From Patescibacteria group bacterium (GTDB taxonomy: Bacteria > Patescibacteriota > Microgenomatia > UBA8517): DNA of 38,443 nucleotides. Position 1 is the first letter of the stretch; the number at the start of each line of letters is the position of its first letter. The notes under the pieces are model-generated. The model did no database searches and had not been told where the DNA came from. It was given only the letters and a program-made list of their open reading frames with translations. The DNA lies in NCBI GenBank assembly GCA_022868165.1, contig JALHYA010000008.1, positions 1-38,443 on the forward strand. The letters are read 5' to 3'. Below are positions 36,734 through 38,443 of this stretch, in pieces. The translations under genes were made by a program, and so were the position numbers.

Positions 36734-37516
36734 CTAGTTGATTTTATGTCCCACAATCAAAAGGTGTGGACCCCACAAGTTGAAAGGATATATCCCCATT
36801 TGTCCAAAAAACCTAAACATTCTTTGCAATAATCCTGCCGAGGGCAATTCTTGTTCCCAACAAGAAGAATAATATTCGGTTTTCAATCCTTCCGTTTTGA
36901 AGAATTTTATTAAAGACCCTAAATAGGGTTCGATTGTCGTGTCCCCATCAATATCATATTTTGATTTTGTTGCTATCGGACTGACTCTGTTCCACGAAAG
37001 ATCCCTATCAGGAAGAAAGTCAAAAAGAAATCCTTTTACCAGCTTTTTTATCCGGTTCCCCTTAAATGGCGGGGAAGCCCTATTGGGAGCGCCAAAGTTT
37101 GGTGCAACAACCAAGAACTTCCCGCCTTTTCTTAAAACCCTTATTCCCTCTTTAATTACCTTCTCGGGATTATCTAAATGTTCAAAGACAAAAGCGGAAT
37201 AGACCAAATCGAAACTCTCATTTTTGTAAGGCAAGGTTTCCAAGTCCCCTACTGTAAAATGCAATTTTGAATATTTTTTCTTAGCTAAACCTATGGCTTT
37301 TGAACTAATATCGATTCCATAACATTCTTTGCCCCTTGCCACAAAATTTAGCCGCGTTCCCTCTCCGCAACCCATATCAAGAATTTGATTAGCACCTTTT
37401 GCAAGTTTGGCCAATATTTTCATTGCGGGGTGATTAACATCTAAACTTCCTTTTGCGGCAATATCGTAGTAAATCTTTTTCGACCAAACACTTTTCGCAA
37501 GGTTATTTTTAGACAT
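36734..37516 (-). CDS. SAM-dependent class I methyltransferase
   Basis: ILDMGCGEGTRLNFVARGKECYGIDISSKAIGLAKKKY...GDLETLPYKNESFDLVYSAFVFEHLDNPEKVIKEGIRVLRKGGKFLV. Confidence 0.93.
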   Translation of the reverse strand: MSKNNLAKSVWSKKIYYDIAAKGSLDVNHPAMKILAKLAKGANQILDMGCGEGTRLNFVARGKECYGIDISSKAIGLAKKKYSKLHFTVGDLETLPYKNESFDLVYSAFVFEHLDNPEKVIKEGIRVLRKGGKFLVVAPNFGAPNRASPPFKGNRIKKLVKGFLFDFLPDRDLSWNRVSPIATKSKYDIDGDTTIEPYLGSLIKFFKTEGLKTEYYSSCWEQELPSAGLLQRMFRFFGQMGIYPFNLWGPHLLIVGHKIN

Positions 37517-38321
37517 GAAGGATGGCTCTTTTAATTTTTCGGAAAGGATATTCCATAGCTGACCTTAAAAAATATTTATTGCTGTAAACTGACCAAGGAG
37601 ATTTAACTATATTCGGTTTTGGTTTAAAGAAAACTTCCGGATAATAAAAATCTAGGGGAAAAGAGATTCCCAATTCAAATTTAGCCTTTCTCTTTCTCCC
37701 CATTACTTCTTCATCTCTTTTGGACCTTTTTAGATGTGTGAGATGAAGGTAGGGGGCATTTACAAATTCTCTTTTTACTCTTGCACTTTCCTGGATGGGT
37801 TTTCCAGTTTCATCAAAATAACCCTCCAATCCATAAGGATTTTCGACATGAAGCCCGGAAATATTCCTCTTAAAAGCTCTAATTGTAATATTGCCGACGC
37901 TCCCGTCTATCGAATACCTTCCCGCGCTTTCTTCCTGATAATGGAAAATATCTCCAACTAAATTGGTATATGGCGAAATAATCGCGTCGATATTTCCGTG
38001 ATTAATCTTTTCTACTACCTTCTCTATGGAATCATTCCACCAAACCTCATCACCGTCCAAAACCAAAATCCAATCTCCCTTAGATTCGTCGAGCATTTCC
38101 TGGCGCATCTTTGTGAATTCCTTTTTATCGACTACTCCGACCAGTTTAGGTTTTATCTTTGAAGGATATTTTTTTGAAAGCGCCTCGATAACTTTGGGTG
38201 TTAAATCCGTACTCCCCGTATCCCACAATAAAATTTCATCTACCCAATCGGCCACACTATTAACGGCAAACCACAAAAAACTTTCCTCGTTTCTAACTAT
38301 ACAATTTACGGAGATTTTCAT
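37509..38321 (-). CDS. Glycosyltransferase family 2
   Basis: ISVNCIVRNEESFLWFAVNSVADWVDEILLWDTGSTDLT; GDWILVLDGDEVW. Confidence 0.9.
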   Translation of the reverse strand: MKISVNCIVRNEESFLWFAVNSVADWVDEILLWDTGSTDLTPKVIEALSKKYPSKIKPKLVGVVDKKEFTKMRQEMLDESKGDWILVLDGDEVWWNDSIEKVVEKINHGNIDAIISPYTNLVGDIFHYQEESAGRYSIDGSVGNITIRAFKRNISGLHVENPYGLEGYFDETGKPIQESARVKREFVNAPYLHLTHLKRSKRDEEVMGRKRKAKFELGISFPLDFYYPEVFFKPKPNIVKSPWSVYSNKYFLRSAMEYPFRKIKRAILHV

Positions 38322-38443
38322 TTCTTGCCCCAGTAATATCTGATAACAATTATCCAGGTATAGATTGCTAGAATCGTATTTGTGACACCGAAGGAAATAG
38401 TTGGCCCGAATACTCCAAATTTCGGAATAAAGATGTAGTTGAT
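38318..38443 (-). CDS. C-terminal end of probable Wzx/MATE-like flippase (truncated by window edge)
   Basis: Manual translation ...INYIFIPKFGVFGPTISFGVTNTILAIYTWIIVIRYYWGKK*; INYIFIPKFGVFGP resembles NxxLIPxxGxxGA of polysaccharide transporters; ATGA overlap with the next gene. Confidence 0.7.
   Translation of the reverse strand: MNYIFIPKFGVFGPTISFGVTNTILAIYTWIIVIRYYWGKK

Noticed and set aside
1-38443. CRISPR array, transposase, integrase, rRNA or complete tRNA genes
   Set aside because: No regularly spaced repeats of 25-40 nt, no recognisable mobile-element protein and no cloverleaf signature were seen.
1-38443. Alternative genetic code (UGA recoding as in SR1/Gracilibacteria)
   Set aside because: UGA is used as a terminator at ATGA gene junctions (e.g. 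38318-38321), and conserved proteins read through fully with the standard code.

Overview
This 38.4 kb window looks like a contig from a Candidate Phyla Radiation (Patescibacteria, probably Microgenomates-like) genome. That assignment is inferred from gene content and protein style, not from a search. From left to right: a minus-strand dcw fragment (mraZ-rsmH-ftsL-like-ftsI/PBP2); a GC-richer plus-strand insert with TadG-like and TadE-like genes; glyS, an LCP-family gene, small membrane proteins, pyrG, metK behind a SAM-I (S-box) riboswitch, and recO; a DUF4012 protein; then a long envelope-glycan cluster. The cluster holds a sugar-phosphate transferase, a GDP-mannose pyrophosphorylase, many GT2/GT4 enzymes, six GT-C-like membrane proteins, an O-antigen ligase/polymerase, a hexapeptide acetyltransferase, a methyltransferase and the end of a flippase. 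The most interesting non-gene signals are: (a) three TGGTG boxes at exact 10-bp spacing upstream of mraZ, overlapping a candidate promoter that lies back-to-back with the Tad promoter; (b) a duplicated 13-mer-plus-hairpin module, 60 bp apart, in the Tad leader; (c) a SAM-I riboswitch whose P1 3' strand appears to contain the metK AUG and whose P4 is a CCCTTCGA...TCAGGG palindrome; (d) degenerate 7-nt periodic repeats inside coding sequence (glyS, the DUF4012 gene, a GT2 gene) and in the mraZ 5' region; (e) a multi-hairpin intergenic element in the glycan operon. All calls come from reading the sequence; no searches or folding programs were run.
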